Shown piece by piece: positions 1-10,677 of a DNA stretch of 64,000 bases. The notes beneath the pieces are model-generated. The model did not search any database and was not told the origin of the DNA. It saw only the letters and a program-made list of their open reading frames with translations. The first letter of the stretch is position 1; every line of letters begins with the position of its first letter. Source of the stretch: Leptobrachium leishanense (taxonomy: Eukaryota > Chordata > Amphibia > Anura > Megophryidae); the NCBI GenBank assembly GCA_009667805.1, contig CM019064.1:110644328-110708327 (forward strand), given 5' to 3'. Position numbers and translations under genes: made by a program.

Positions 1-624
1 TCCCATTTTCCGATAAAAGATGGTGGAGTGTCTGCCACGTTTGTCTGGAGGATTGTGTGAATCTGGGATATACCATGTGTAAGAGGCTGTGATCGACTGC
101 AAATATGTTCAAAAAGGAGTCAGCTGTCTGTTCAGCTGATGGCGTTGTAGTATCTGGTCTAGAAAATGGCATACTTGTGCATAATGAAAGGTGTCCAGAA
201 ACCGCACTTGACGATCTTGTATTAGGTTGTACAGAGAGACCCTCCCCATTGTAGTAAGAAAGTGTAGAATCCGTGGTGTATTATCTCCAGTCATTTGTCT
301 TAACGGACGGGGCGTAAGCCCTGGGTCAAATTGCTCATAAAAGACTAGGAGTCATAGGTGATGGAAAAGTCGTTAAGGGGAGCTCTGTGCTGCTCGCCTA
401 GCTTGTCTCAAAGGAAGCCAAGGGAGAGTCGAAAGGGGTACTCCTGTCATTCTTGTTCAACCAACCATTCTCCATTGTTTGTTTCCCCTTTCTCTAGTCC
501 ATTCTACCACCCGCTGTAGGTGGCAAGCTCTGTGGTATTGGTAAAAACTAGGAAGAGCTAGGCCCCCGCCAGACTTAGCATGGGTCAATATGTGGTAGCT
601 TAATCGTGGATGTTTATCCCTCCA
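1..624 (-). pseudogene. L1-type ORF2 fragment: C-terminal region
   Basis: Minus-strand frames at 457-624 and 109-294 give peptides typical of the ORF2 region after the RT. One is the block 'RLSYHILTHAKSGGGLALP' followed by 'HLQRVVEWTR', seen in L1 proteins as a GGL-(A)LP box. The other ends in a segment like 'RFLDTFHYAQVCHFL'. The two parts are in different frames. The sequence continues the ORF2 at 2285-3240 across the Tc1 insertion. The region continues past the window start, so its 3' UTR and tail cannot be seen. Confidence 0.65.
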
Positions 625-628
625 TATA

Positions 629-2269
629 CAGTCAGGTCCAGAAATATTGGGACATCGATGCAATTCTAACATCTTTGGCTCTATACACCACCACAATGGA
701 GTTGGAATGAAACAAACACAATGTGCTTTAACTGCAGACGGTCAGCTTTAATTTGAGGGTATGTACATCCAACTCAGGTGAACGGTGTAGGACTTGAGGC
801 ACATCTGCAAACTGCTGTGCCTCCCACTTGTTAAGGGACCAAAGGTAATGGAACAATTGGCTTCTCAGCTGTTCCATGGCCAGGTGTGTGATATTCCCTC
901 ATTACCCCAATTACAATGTGCAGATAAAAGGCCCAGAGTTCATTTCAAGTGTGCTATTTGCATTTGGAATCTGTTGCTGTCAACTCTCAAGATGAGATCC
1001 ATAGAGCTGTCACTATCAGTGAAGCAAGCCTTCATTAGGCTGAAGAAACAAAACAAACCCATCAGAGATAGCAAGAACATTAGGCGTGGCCAAAACAACT
1101 GTTTGGAACATTCTCAAAAAGGAATGCACCGGTGAGCTCAGCAAAACCAAAAGACCCGGGAGACCACGGAAAACAACTGGGGTGGATGAATGAAGTCTTT
1201 CCCTGGTGAAGAAAACACCCTTCACAACAGTTGGCCAGATCAAGAACACTCTCCAGGAGGTAGGTGTATGTGTGTCAAAGTCAACAATCAAGAGAAGACT
1301 TCACCAGAGTGAATACAGAGGGTTCACCACAAGATGTAAAACCATTGGTGAGCCTCGAAAACAGGAAGGCCAGATTAGAGTTTGCCAAACAACACCCAAC
1401 AAAGCCTTCACAGTTCTGGAACAAGATCCTATGGACAGATGAGACCAAGATCAACTTGTACCAGAGTGATGGGAAGAGAAGAGTATGGAGAAGGAAAGGA
1501 ACTGCTCATGATCCTAAACATACCACCTCATCAGTGAAGCATAGTGGTGGTAGTGTCATGGCGTGGGCTTGTATGGCTGCCAATGGAACTGATTCTCTTG
1601 TATTTATTGATGATGTGACTGCTGACAAAAGCACCAGGATGAATTCTGAAGTGTTTCGGGCAATATTATCTGATCACATTCAGCCAAATGCTGCAGAACT
1701 CACTGGACGGCGCTTCACAGTGCAGATGGACAATAACCCAAAGCATACTGCAAAAGCAACCAAAGCGTTTTTGAAGGGACAGAAATGGAATGTTATGCAA
1801 TGGCCAAGTCAATCACCTGACCTGAATCCCATTGAGCATGTATTTCACTTGCTGAAGACAAAACTGAAGGGAAAATGCCCCAAGAACAAGCAGGAATTGA
1901 AGTCAGTTGCAGTAGAGGCCTGGCAGAGCATCACCAGGGATGAAACCCAGCGTCTGGTGATGTCTATGCGTTCCAGACTTCAGGCTGTGATTGACTGCAA
2001 AGGATTTGCAACCAAGTATTAAGAATGGAAAGTTTGATTTATGATTATTATTCTGTCCCATTACCTTTGGTCCCTTAACAAGTGGGAGGCACATCTGCAA
2101 ACTGCTGTAAGTCCAACACCGTTCACCTGAGTTGGATGTACATACCCTCAAATTAAAGCTGACAGTCTGCAGTTAAATCACATTGTTTCATTCCAACTCC
2201 ATTGTGGTGGTGTATAGAGCCAAAGATGTTAGATTTGTGTCGATGTCCCAATATTTCTAGACCTGACTG
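629..2269 (+). mobile_element. Tc1-like DNA transposon, complete ends, inserted in LINE
   Basis: The ends are inverted: 'CAGTCAGGTCCAGAAATATT' at 629 mirrors the sequence ending at 2269. The inverted repeats are long (about 200 bp) and include an inner segment about 'cttgttaagggaccaaaggt' that recurs inverted near 2060-2085. TA dinucleotides flank both ends (627-628 and 2270-2271), as expected for the Tc1/mariner superfamily. The 1641-bp length is typical. The element interrupts the minus-strand LINE ORF2 and is therefore younger than it. Confidence 0.93.
992..2022 (+). pseudogene. Tc1-like transposase, frameshifted
   Basis: Intact Tc1 transposases (about 340 aa) bind the terminal repeats and move the element by cut and paste. 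The N-terminus (ATG 992, 'MRSIELSLSVKQAF') is a helix-turn-helix region. A shift of about two missing bases near 1063 breaks the frame, an in-frame TGA follows near 1190, and one extra A near 1342 shifts it again. From about 1343 to the TAA at 2020-2022 the catalytic domain is open. The first D is in 'WTDETKINLY', the second in 'VQMDNNPKHT', and E in 'LNPIEHVF', with 34 residues between the second D and E (DD34E). All three catalytic residues survive although the N-terminal half is broken. Confidence 0.9.
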
Positions 2270-2284
2270 TATATGCTGTGATAT

Positions 2285-3240
2285 ACATAGATGTCATAGA
2301 TTTGAGAGAAGCAAAAAAAAAAGTGTGGCAGCATCACGGGTATCATCTGAAAAAGATATAGAAGCCATGGCTATATATTGATCTTGATAACCGCTACTCG
2401 GCGTAACATGAATATGAGGATACCTCCAGGAATTTAAATCCACTTGTAGCTGGCGTGATAACGGTAAGAGATTTTCTCTAAACATGTGTGAATGATGGGC
2501 AGTAAGCCATATCCCCAGATACTTCAGTTTGTCGTTCGTCCGCGTGTAAGGAAAATTACACTCTAAAGTATTCATCTTAGTTTGTGATATGTTGATATTA
2601 AACAAATGTGATTGTATAGTATTGATTTTAAAGTTAGAGAGCTGCCCCTATTCCTGGAAAGCTTTTAGTATATTTGGCATGGATATCTCAGGTCGGGTGA
2701 CAAAAAGCAATAGATCATCAGCATATGCGGCAATCTTATGTTTACCGAGGTCCTACTTTAACCCCTGCTATATCTGGGTGCTGACTCACAGCTGTCAAAA
2801 AGGACTACAAGGCCAAAACAAAAAGAGGAGATAACGGACAGCCCTGGCGAGTACCGTTCTTGATCGAGAAGTTGTCTGTGAAAATGCCATTGACGCAGAC
2901 ACGTGCTGTTGGGCTAAGATAAAAGAGCTTCAATCCATTTACATAGTTTAGGGCCCAGACCCAAATGGCGCAGAGTAGAGAATAAAAATTCCCAATCAAC
3001 TCAGTCAAATGCTTTTTCTGCACCTGTAGAGAGAAGTAGCAGTCCCGGTTCCGTACGAGATGCATGGTGTATATGCTGCAGTGCCCGTATAGTTCCATCT
3101 CTAGCTTTGCGCCCTGGTATAAAGCCCACTGATCGTCATATATAGAGGGTAAGTAAGGTTGCAGCCTTGTTGCCAAAATCTTTGCAAATAGCTTCAGATC
3201 ACAATTGAGCAAGGAGATTGGTCTATAGTTAGCACAGAGC
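2285..3240 (-). pseudogene. L1-type ORF2 fragment: reverse transcriptase palm and connection
   Basis: The fragment encodes the RT part of an L1-type ORF2 protein, which in intact elements copies the element RNA at a nicked target. Visible signatures are a stretch like the L1 block 'KLFAKILATRLQPYLP' (about 3130-3200), 'NGTRQGCPLSPL' at the low end of the 2805-3212 frame, the catalytic YADD box read from 2725 down to 2714, and 'KLKYLGIWLT' near 2510-2540. These fall in at least three frames, so several indels separate them. A run of ten A bases near 2311-2320 is internal and is not the LINE tail, because coding homology resumes past the Tc1 insertion. The protein is non-functional. Clade assignment to L1/Tx1 rests on motif style, not on an alignment. 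Confidence 0.75.
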
Positions 3241-3340
3241 TCGGCGTCTTTGCCCTCTTTTGGGATTATTATAGAGCAGTAATGTTACCTCTACTCCAAT
3301 CAGCCGGTACTGTATGCTCTCCCTCTTCACATATATGTAT

Positions 3341-3967
3341 ATGCACGATCTTGCCATTATATTTAGATATTGTCAAGATCATACAAGGATTTTTTTATGA
3401 ATATTATGTTTCTTTTTGAAAACATAAGAGTTTAAACCACAAAAAATAGTTTAAACTAGGTTGTGGTTCATTTGCTCTAAAATCAGTGCATTCTCTGTGT
3501 GTTTGAATACAGAATTGGCTACAAGTAAACGGTTGCAGTACGAGTGATGCAAACCTTGTTTGAGATAATTCTCAATTATGCAATCTACACAAAATAATTG
3601 ATACTGTGGCACCATAAGGCCAAATTGAGTACTGTACAGCAAATCAATGGTACTAAAATAACCGATCTGTCGTCTAGGCAGATAAATAATTTATTATTTC
3701 AAGAAATCATTGCATGCGGTTTCAATTGGCATCATTGAAAACTCCTTGTTAATTATCATCATTCCAACTTAATCTGCAAATAATTACATTGGATTGTTTT
3801 TTGCATCAATACACATATCTTTTTAATTGTAGGAATCAATTGTGTTTTTGCTGTGAAATCTGGACTTGCTCTGAGTCACAATTGTCAAGTGACACTTTAT
3901 GTGAAGTAAGCACTTAACATACCTATAATATGTGTGATCGTTATGTTGTAATGACATTTTGGTAAAG
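3341..3967. other. AT-rich spacer, nothing recognised
   Basis: No credible ORF, terminal inverted repeat or tandem repeat was seen. The sequence is AT-rich single-copy-looking DNA between the L1 remnant and a piggyBac-like fragment. Confidence 0.5.
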
Positions 3968-4600
3968 AACTCCTTTGCTGAGCCATTTCACCTCTGTGTG
4001 CTGAGATCATTCTGAACGTGTTGTGCTCATCATGTTTAAACGCGATTTGAAGTCATGTTTTATTATACGACCCAGACAAATTATATATCCTTTTTTATGG
4101 CAGACTCGGCAAATTCATAATATATCAATATTATATGTATACGTCATGTCCTGCCAGAATGCTATAACGAAGAATTTTAAAAAGGGTGAATTTTCAATCA
4201 TTTACAGTGTGTAAAGTAATTTTTTCACATTTTATCATCCGAGCCTTTGCGGTTATGTATTCTATGGTGTACACTTGTAATGAAAAAAATAGAAATGGGA
4301 ACCTGTTACTCTATTTTTCTGTGAAAATATTAGGACCATTCAGAAAGAGGTGAAAACCTTGAGAATGACTGGAGAATTGAAAATTCTAGGTCAAAATAGT
4401 CAAACCAGAAGAATTCTCCCATTTATCTCACTTTCCAAATTGGCTATTTTGACCTAGAATTTTTCTAGATTGTTCATTCTCCAGCAAATTCTGAAGGTTT
4501 TCACCTCTCTCTGAATAGCCCTGTATATGACTAAAAAAAAAAAGAAGTTTTTTGTTCGTGCTGCACTATTGTTCACATTATAATTAATGACTCCCGCCCC
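3968..4600 (+). mobile_element. piggyBac-like non-autonomous element fragment
   Basis: The segment from about 3980 to 4330 matches 25370-25730 in the same orientation, including the shared words 'catgtttaaacgc' and 'gtatacgtcatgtcctg'. It is the inverse of 24792-25023. In those copies this sequence adjoins a TTAA site, so I infer membership of a TTAA-targeting family. Here the left TTAA is decayed (GTAA near 3971). Homology resumes after the CAGGG element at 4331-4523. No transposase is encoded. Confidence 0.6.
4331..4523. mobile_element. Short palindromic CAGGG-family element
   Basis: The element is 193 bp with complementary halves: 'gaattctcccatttatctca' lies between arms carrying 'attctaggtcaaaatag' and its inverse. 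The right end is 'CTGAATAGCCCTG'; the left end is diverged. A TAT direct repeat flanks it (4328-4330 and 4524-4526). The related copy near 25715-25730 lacks the insertion and reads straight through, acting as an empty site. Confidence 0.8.
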
Positions 4601-5590
4601 ATCTCCACTATAGGGTTTCCACAGGAAATCCCTGGGCAGTTAGGGGTTAACTCAGTAACTAACGTGTCATGCGGCGTGAGCATCGGGTGTTGGTGTGAGT
4701 CCAAGATGCATTGACGAAATGGAGTCATGCAGGTTGCAGGGCACAACAGGGCTTATTTATAAAACAAAGCAGAAACACAAACAATAGAATAAACTGAATA
4801 TAGAGAAAGTTAGGCGGGCAGGAATGGAGCGTAGGGCAAAAGGCAACACAGCAACATACAAAGAGGAGAAAGAAGAGATACAGGAAAAGTGCTGAGGCAG
4901 TAGATGGAGAGCTGAGTTTAATGGGAGTGGAGGTTGGGAGAACTGAATACTAAGAGCAACAAGGAGACAGGAGAAACAAGGTCCAGCAGAATGAGAACTA
5001 ATAATACTGGTGAGGCGAGACAGGAGTAATAAGACACAGGGAGAAACTAACAGTACATGAAAAGGGATGACACAGAAGAAACAATAACTAGGGAAACTCA
5101 GACTATTCCGTGGCAGGTATCAGACTGGGAGCAGGCAATAATCAGTGTCAAAGTCCAGAGCAGGGGTCTTGGCAGATGGCAGGTAAATAGAATGGGTAAG
5201 TCCAAGTAAGTGGGTCTGGTACACGGGAAATCCAAAGTAGAGTAGGGAACAGTGGAAGGTACCTATAGGTTTCACAGAGGAATGTCCAGATGGGAGTCTT
5301 TGGAGGCTGGAGTGGAGATCAGAGAACTTCAGAAGTCAGTCTGGTTACTTCCACAGCCAGAACTTCAAAGAGGAAGCCCTGATGAGAGGGCAGACCTTGC
5401 TTATAAGGAGATCTCTTCAGGTAGGGTGGAGTCACCTGAGGCTCCATAGCATGAATAGGACAACCGGGCAGGGAATTCAGAAACCTCTATATTACATAGG
5501 CTGAAATTTTAACACATATGCAGGGCTTAAAGGGGCTGCCAGGGGTCAGAGCGTGGGTCATGACAGACGAGGGGAGACCCGGAAGCGGGG
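4601..5590. other. Purine-rich interspersed-repeat-like DNA, family unknown
   Basis: The stretch is unusually rich in A and G on the plus strand and holds many CAGG/AGGG words (about 4740-5450). The style resembles 22020-22140, which suggests a dispersed repeat. A 65-aa frame at 5252-5449 has no recognisable domain. No LTR pair, TIR or tail was identified. Confidence 0.35.
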
Positions 5591-6026
5591 CTGACATCTA
5601 AGATGGCGGTCCCCACTGGAAAAAGGCTGCAATCTGGCAGACTCATGTTGCTTTTAGGTGGTGCTAAAATATGACTGTCCGCTTCCCTGCAGTAATTAGC
5701 GCTAGCACTTTGAAATATCTTACTTATACCTTACTTATCGAAACAAAACTTAGGATGCGCAAAGTATAGTAAGCTCCCCAAAGCTAGCACAAATTCTGTT
5801 GCACAAATGGGTTACTAACAGGGGTAGCATCAGGAATGTAATATGGGGGCATGCGTTAAACAAACTTATCTCAGTGCTAACGCTTACATATTAAAGGCAC
5901 TAACTAGGGAATAGAGCCCATAGTATTTGAATAGAAATCTGAATATGTAGACTCATGAAAGTTTTTTCTTTTTGTTTTAAAGAGAACCACGAGACCTATA
6001 ACCAAGGACTATAATAGGAGGACTAT
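5591..6026. other. Spacer with no recognised feature
   Basis: No coding or RNA signal. Words such as 'gctagcac' and 'gtgctaac' recur in inverted form at 5690-5890, and 'aatagagcccatag' near 5910 resembles a MITE end, but no paired end was located. Confidence 0.4.
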
Positions 6027-6206
6027 CAGGGTTATTCAGAGAGATATGAAAATCTTGAGAATGACTGGAGAAGTGAAAATTCTAGGTCAAAATATCCAAA
6101 CCACAAAAATTCTCCCATTTATCTCACTTTCCAAATCGGCTATTTGGTCTAGATTGTTCATTCTCCTGGCAATTCTCAAGGTTTCACCACTCTCTGAATA
6201 GCACTG
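6027..6206. mobile_element. Short palindromic CAGGG-family element
   Basis: The 180-bp element starts 'CAGGGTTATTCAGAGAG' and ends 'CTCTCTGAATAGCACTG'. Its halves are largely complementary. TAT flanks both sides (6024-6026 and 6207-6209). It is the same subfamily as 4331-4523 and 18563-18775. No coding capacity. Confidence 0.88.
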
Positions 6207-6355
6207 TATAAGTATTTTCTTCATTCATTTTTTACCTTTTTTTCTTCGTGTAGTATTATGGCTATATGTATAGAACTTTTTGTGTTGCACCAACCACCTT
6301 ATTGCTCCATTCCCAGGAACATCATCTCAATTATCCTGCACTCAAGTACTTTATT

Positions 6356-6948
6356 GCAAAAAATACACCGGTAGAATCTTTCCCACTGCAGCCTCTTAAC
6401 GAGGGTACCTTGTTAACCCTTAATTGACAGAATAAAGACAAAAAAAAAAGGGCGCAAGATAGGTTGAAATTGAAAAAATACCTCTGGAGCACCCCAGATA
6501 CAGTTCGGGTAATCCTAGGGTTCACAGTAGATTGATATCTTTAAAGAGAGCTTTTGCTTCTTAGTTGGTTAATATAGCATGCACTGAAAAATCAAAAGAG
6601 AGCATATATTGTGCAGTGTATTTAATAATTTTTTTTAAAAAGATCACAGTGTTAAAACAAACTCACAAAAATAGAGCACAAATAAATGTGCAAAACAGCA
6701 TTTGCCACAATGGCCAGAACCTCCCGATTTCTGTACTCCAAACCTCCGGTCTGCAGTCCATCAACATATAGATCGAAGCCCGTTGGAATGGAATGGAACG
6801 CTGGCTCAACATAAACTGAAGTTTGTTAGAATGGAACACTTGCTCAGCATGGATATTCGGCTTGGTCTCTGACTTGATTTCTGGCATATAGAACTTTGCT
6901 CAATGCATTTCGTGGGCACACCCACTTCCTCAGGTATTAAATATACTG
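6356..6948. mobile_element. Unclassified insertion with 15-bp target duplication
   Basis: The 15-mer 'ctcaagtactttatt' occurs at 6341-6355 and again at 6949-6963 and brackets 593 bp. A duplication of that length is typical of target-primed retrotransposition. The insert contains 'cgtgggcacacccacttcct' near 6910-6930 and no clear coding sequence. No A-rich tail is evident at the right end; the left side starts with a short A-run. The class is unknown. Confidence 0.5.
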
Positions 6949-6963
6949 CTCAAGTACTTTATT

Positions 6964-7784
6964 ATACTGGAATATTGTTTGTCCATATATTCATTGTATT
7001 CATATTTGACTGCATTTCTTTCATGGTACTATATACGTTGACGTCTCTATTTTATTCATAATTTATATTGCTTGTTGCAACTGTTCATGGTTTACGTTTC
7101 AAACATTAGATCTGTTTGCTACATTGTCATACCCATTTTGGGATTTCTATTGTAATATTCATAGTTTAGCGCTGGTGAGAGTGTACCTTTTAATGTTTGT
7201 CATCTTGCACATAACCCACTGCACAGCTGAGCGCTAACGTTAGCGTTAAGAATGTAATATTACCCGTAGTGTTTGTGGATCTTGTAAACTATCCACATTG
7301 ATATGAAGTTTTAGAGGGAAAACCAAATAAACTGCAGGGGTTATTTGTTAAACCCTTGCATGGCCTCCCTACCCCCATTAAATAAAAAGTATAACTGAAT
7401 TGTTATCCCCCCATTTATCCCCACTCTTCTGGGAAAGGCATCCAGCTAACACATCCAATGATATTCTATTCATAGAAGACAAGTGCTGTGAATAGTAAGG
7501 ACACTCATGTCACTGTGACCTTTCAAGTTACATTGAGTGGTCAGAGTGCCCAGGGCCATCCTTTAGGCATGAATATTGAGGACACATACATGGTCACCCC
7601 TTACCCTTGTTCACTACATTTGGCACAGAAAAGAATAATGAATTATATTTTCCTCCTCTTCTAGTTTGTTTTTAATTGAGATGAAGAGCAGAGTTGAGCA
7701 TGTAAAAATATTAGAACATTGTCCTCAAGTACTCAAGCAACAAAAACCTCAGTACATTTGCGTCTAAGTGTCAATGGCAGGTGT
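6964..7784. other. Spacer, nothing recognised
   Basis: AT-rich DNA without a supported gene. An inverted pair around 'agcgctaacgttagcgtta' (about 7227-7246) is a local palindrome, and the stretch to about 7260 may be a MITE end, but no partner end was found. Confidence 0.4.
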
Positions 7785-7788
7785 TTAT

Positions 7789-9157
7789 CCCCTTCACTCC
7801 TGAGATCGAGATAGCTCAGGCATCAAATGCACAATCCGGTGCCCGATATCGAGTTATCTTGATCTTGAGCTCTCCAACCCAAAAGAAAATGAAATTAGTT
7901 TGCTGCAAACACATTTTATTTGCTTTCTGGCTGCAGAAGGTGCCCCCAAAGTTTTAGCTCTGTGGGCATAATGCCCAAAGTGTTAAACCTGTGTAAATTC
8001 AGGTGAATAATGTCCTAACATCAGTCATTCAGGAGCCGATGCAGGGAACATGAGCTGCAGCTGTAACGGCTGTAACTCAGTTTGACAGTAGATGGCACCA
8101 TCTACTGGCCAAATAGGTTATTACAGGAAGAAATACACTGGGAATATTCCCAAATATTTCTTACTGTATAATTAATTAAGAATGATTTTCCAAAAAAAAT
8201 AAAACACTGGTTCTTGACAATCAGGGTTATCCAAAGAGATTCGAAAAGTCACCGCATGTTCGGTGACTTTTCGTTCTCTTCAATTCGGTTCCTTTTGCCG
8301 ATCCCATTTCGGTGACCCTGCGGTGTATTCAGCAAACACCACAGGGTCCCAGAATTGCAGGGAAAAGCTGCCGCAAACCCGACGAAAACTAACCGCAAAA
8401 CCCACCCAAATGCAAGCTGAAAAGCTACAAAAACATCTGGATAAACCCGTCAAAAAGCCTGAGCAGGAGCCGATCACACGCATCCGAAGCAGCCGAGACC
8501 GCAGACGAGGGAGGTGAATAAATTAGCAAAACCGTTTGTATGAATGTGAAATTGAAACGATGTTTGCAAAGAAACTACTGAGCGAAAATGTCTGAAATTT
8601 ACACAGGAGGTCCAGGGAATGATAATAAAAAGGGCTGTTACAAAAAAAATCAGTAAACTGAAAAAAAAATTAAAACAATCGGACTTTTTTAAAAAAAAAG
8701 AAAAATCTGAAAAATGCTTAAAGTATCCTAAAAAAATTATAAATAAAGAGACTCTTTACTGCAGAATTTTATAATGAAAGGTTTATTAGATATTGAATTA
8801 AAATGGAAATATTTTTAACATTGAAGTCTATGGGATTCTCCTGAATTAACTTGCCGAATTAAACCACCGAATGGCAGGGCATTAGGGGAACCTTTCACTG
8901 CTGGTTTGTGTTCTCTGAATAGCCGAAGCAGTGCTTTTTCATGGGGATTTCACTGCCCTCGAACAGGGACCGAACAGGCACCATATGTTCAGGCAATTCG
9001 CTAGGATTTGGCGAATTGCCTGCTCTCTGGATAGCCGAATGGCCAGGAAAGGTAACCGAACACTGATTTTCAGCGTTCGGTTACCTTTCTCAAGCAATTC
9101 GGATCTCTTTGGATAACCCTGAATGTATTTTTGGAAAATCACTTGGTAGTGAAGGAG
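7789..9157 (+). mobile_element. piggyBac-like non-autonomous element carrying a nested CAGGG element
   Basis: The left end reads 'CCCCTTCACTCCTGAGATCG' after a decayed TTAA (TTAT at 7785-7788). The right end is 'cacttggtagtgaaggag' followed by TTAA at 9158-9161. The element at 13568-14387 has the same pair of ends. TTAA flanks and C-rich termini are the hallmark of piggyBac targets, though no transposase is present. About 470 bp is its own sequence; the rest is the 900-bp insertion at 8222-9121. Confidence 0.65.
8222..9121 (+). mobile_element. Long (900-bp) CAGGG-family element, copy 1
   Basis: The ends are 'CAGGGTTATCCAAAGAGAT' at 8222 and its inverse ending at 9121, flanked by AAT (8219-8221 and 9122-9124). 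Copy 2 at 56775-57674 has the same length (900 bp) and orientation and looks about 90% identical by eye. The core contains a module with 'gagactctttactgcagaa' and 'ttagatattgaattaaaa' (about 8740-8810). Frames at 8263-8517 and 8931-9116 read through terminal repeat DNA, and I see no transposase. Confidence 0.9.
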
Positions 9158-9161
9158 TTAA

Positions 9162-10677
9162 GATCAACTCTAAGCTTCACTTAATATCTTGTTGGCTATT
9201 AAACTGGCTACTAGCAGTTTGGAATTTAAAAAAAGCATGTCTTTCTGAGGTTTTAACTTTAGTTATGTAAAGGAGACCTTCCTTGACCTTAAATATCAGC
9301 TGGTAATGCAGTCATGTCAGCAATCATTGCATTCTTCAGAAATTTAACATAACGTCCTGTATTTATTCATACACATGGAAATGATCATTTATACGGTACC
9401 GCATACATTATTTAATCAAAAAATCATTTTTCTTTTAATCAAAATAAATTAAAAGAACATGGAGGAATATTTTGCTAAAATCATAGGTATTTTCTAGATG
9501 GAGTCATTGAGATGACAAAAAAAAATGCAGTTATACATGGCTACCTGTTTCTTGATTTTTGTTTGGGGGTATTGTAATAAATGTGGCAGGAATAGAGCAT
9601 AATGGGAGAAAAACCTGCCACGTGATGAGACTTGTAAGAATCTGTAACAAAGAAAAATAAACTGCTATTAAAATTCTGTTTTGTAATCTGTCGATTTATT
9701 ACTCTGCTTTAAAAAAAATTCTATCCAATAATCAAAACGATTGAAATTATAAATAAATAAATATGTTTCAGAAGTGAAATTGTGTGTAATCTGTGTATCA
9801 AAAAAGTTTAAACTACAACATAGAGCACAAAATTGTATTCTTTTTATCTTTTAAAAACCACCTGAGTGAATTAAATAGTTACAATTAATTTAATAAATTG
9901 TAAAAATAAAAATGAAAAAGTTTCTTTTTCTATTATGGGTTATCTAAATTTCATTACACCTGTAACAGTCGGATAATATATATTACAGGAACATACACAG
10001 AAATCTCGAAGAGTTCTTGTTGTTTGCCCAGGGCTACATTTCTCTTTTTTTTTTTTTTTTTTTTAAAAATCCCAAAGGATGAAGCAGAAATGTAAAGCAG
10101 TTGTGGTAGAAAGAAGTATGTTCAGAGTTAAAGGACCTGTAAGATAAATATTAGTGACCTCTCTGATCCAGCGTGATTGAAGTGTGTTTATGGGGGATTT
10201 CTGTACCGTGTAAAAATGACACCTTTGCACTTTATAAATCTGTTCCAGAAATGCACAATGCTAATGTAGTAAAACCATGTGTTGGGATGAATTACTAGAA
10301 TTCCTTTGCAATGTGTTTAACCTTTTGAAGAGTGGTATTAAGTGACTTGGGGGAAAAGAGAGTAAATGTGTACAGTAGCAATTGTAAGTACATTGTTTTG
10401 TGTACTTTTAAGCACTTACCACCTTTAAATCATCAATAAATATGTTAGTGTAAGATATTTAAATTTAATTATATTTGAATCTGGTATATTTTTCTACAGG
10501 TAAATGAAATATATAAATTTTTAGTTTTGTTCATTAATATTGTGTTATTTAGGTATATTAATCGGTCGGCAATGTATTACCCAATTTAATGCTATAAATA
10601 AAAGTGGAATACAATACGTGCTACTTTTTGGTCATTCCCAAAATAAAGAGGTGTGTTGAAGGCAAAATGTAGACTTA
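9162..10677. other. Long AT-rich spacer, nothing recognised
   Basis: About 1.5 kb of AT-rich DNA with homopolymer runs (poly-T at about 10041-10063). No ORF with a recognisable domain, no terminal repeats and no RNA gene signature were seen. Confidence 0.5.

Larger units (their letters stand above)
1..3340 (-). mobile_element. L1-type LINE remnant, split by a Tc1-like element
   Basis: This is an old L1/Tx1-type non-LTR retrotransposon read on the minus strand. Reverse-transcriptase sequence lies at 2690-3240, connection-domain sequence at 2294-2605 and ORF2 C-terminal sequence at 1-624. The order is collinear once the Tc1-like element at 629-2269 is removed. The 5' side fades out near 3340 with no endonuclease or ORF1 visible, so it looks 5'-truncated. 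The 3' end lies beyond the window start. Divergence is high, with many stops and shifts. Confidence 0.8.

Noticed and set aside
5252..5449. Small protein of 65 codons
   Set aside because: Purine-rich repeat-like context, no domain, no conserved neighbour or splice context.
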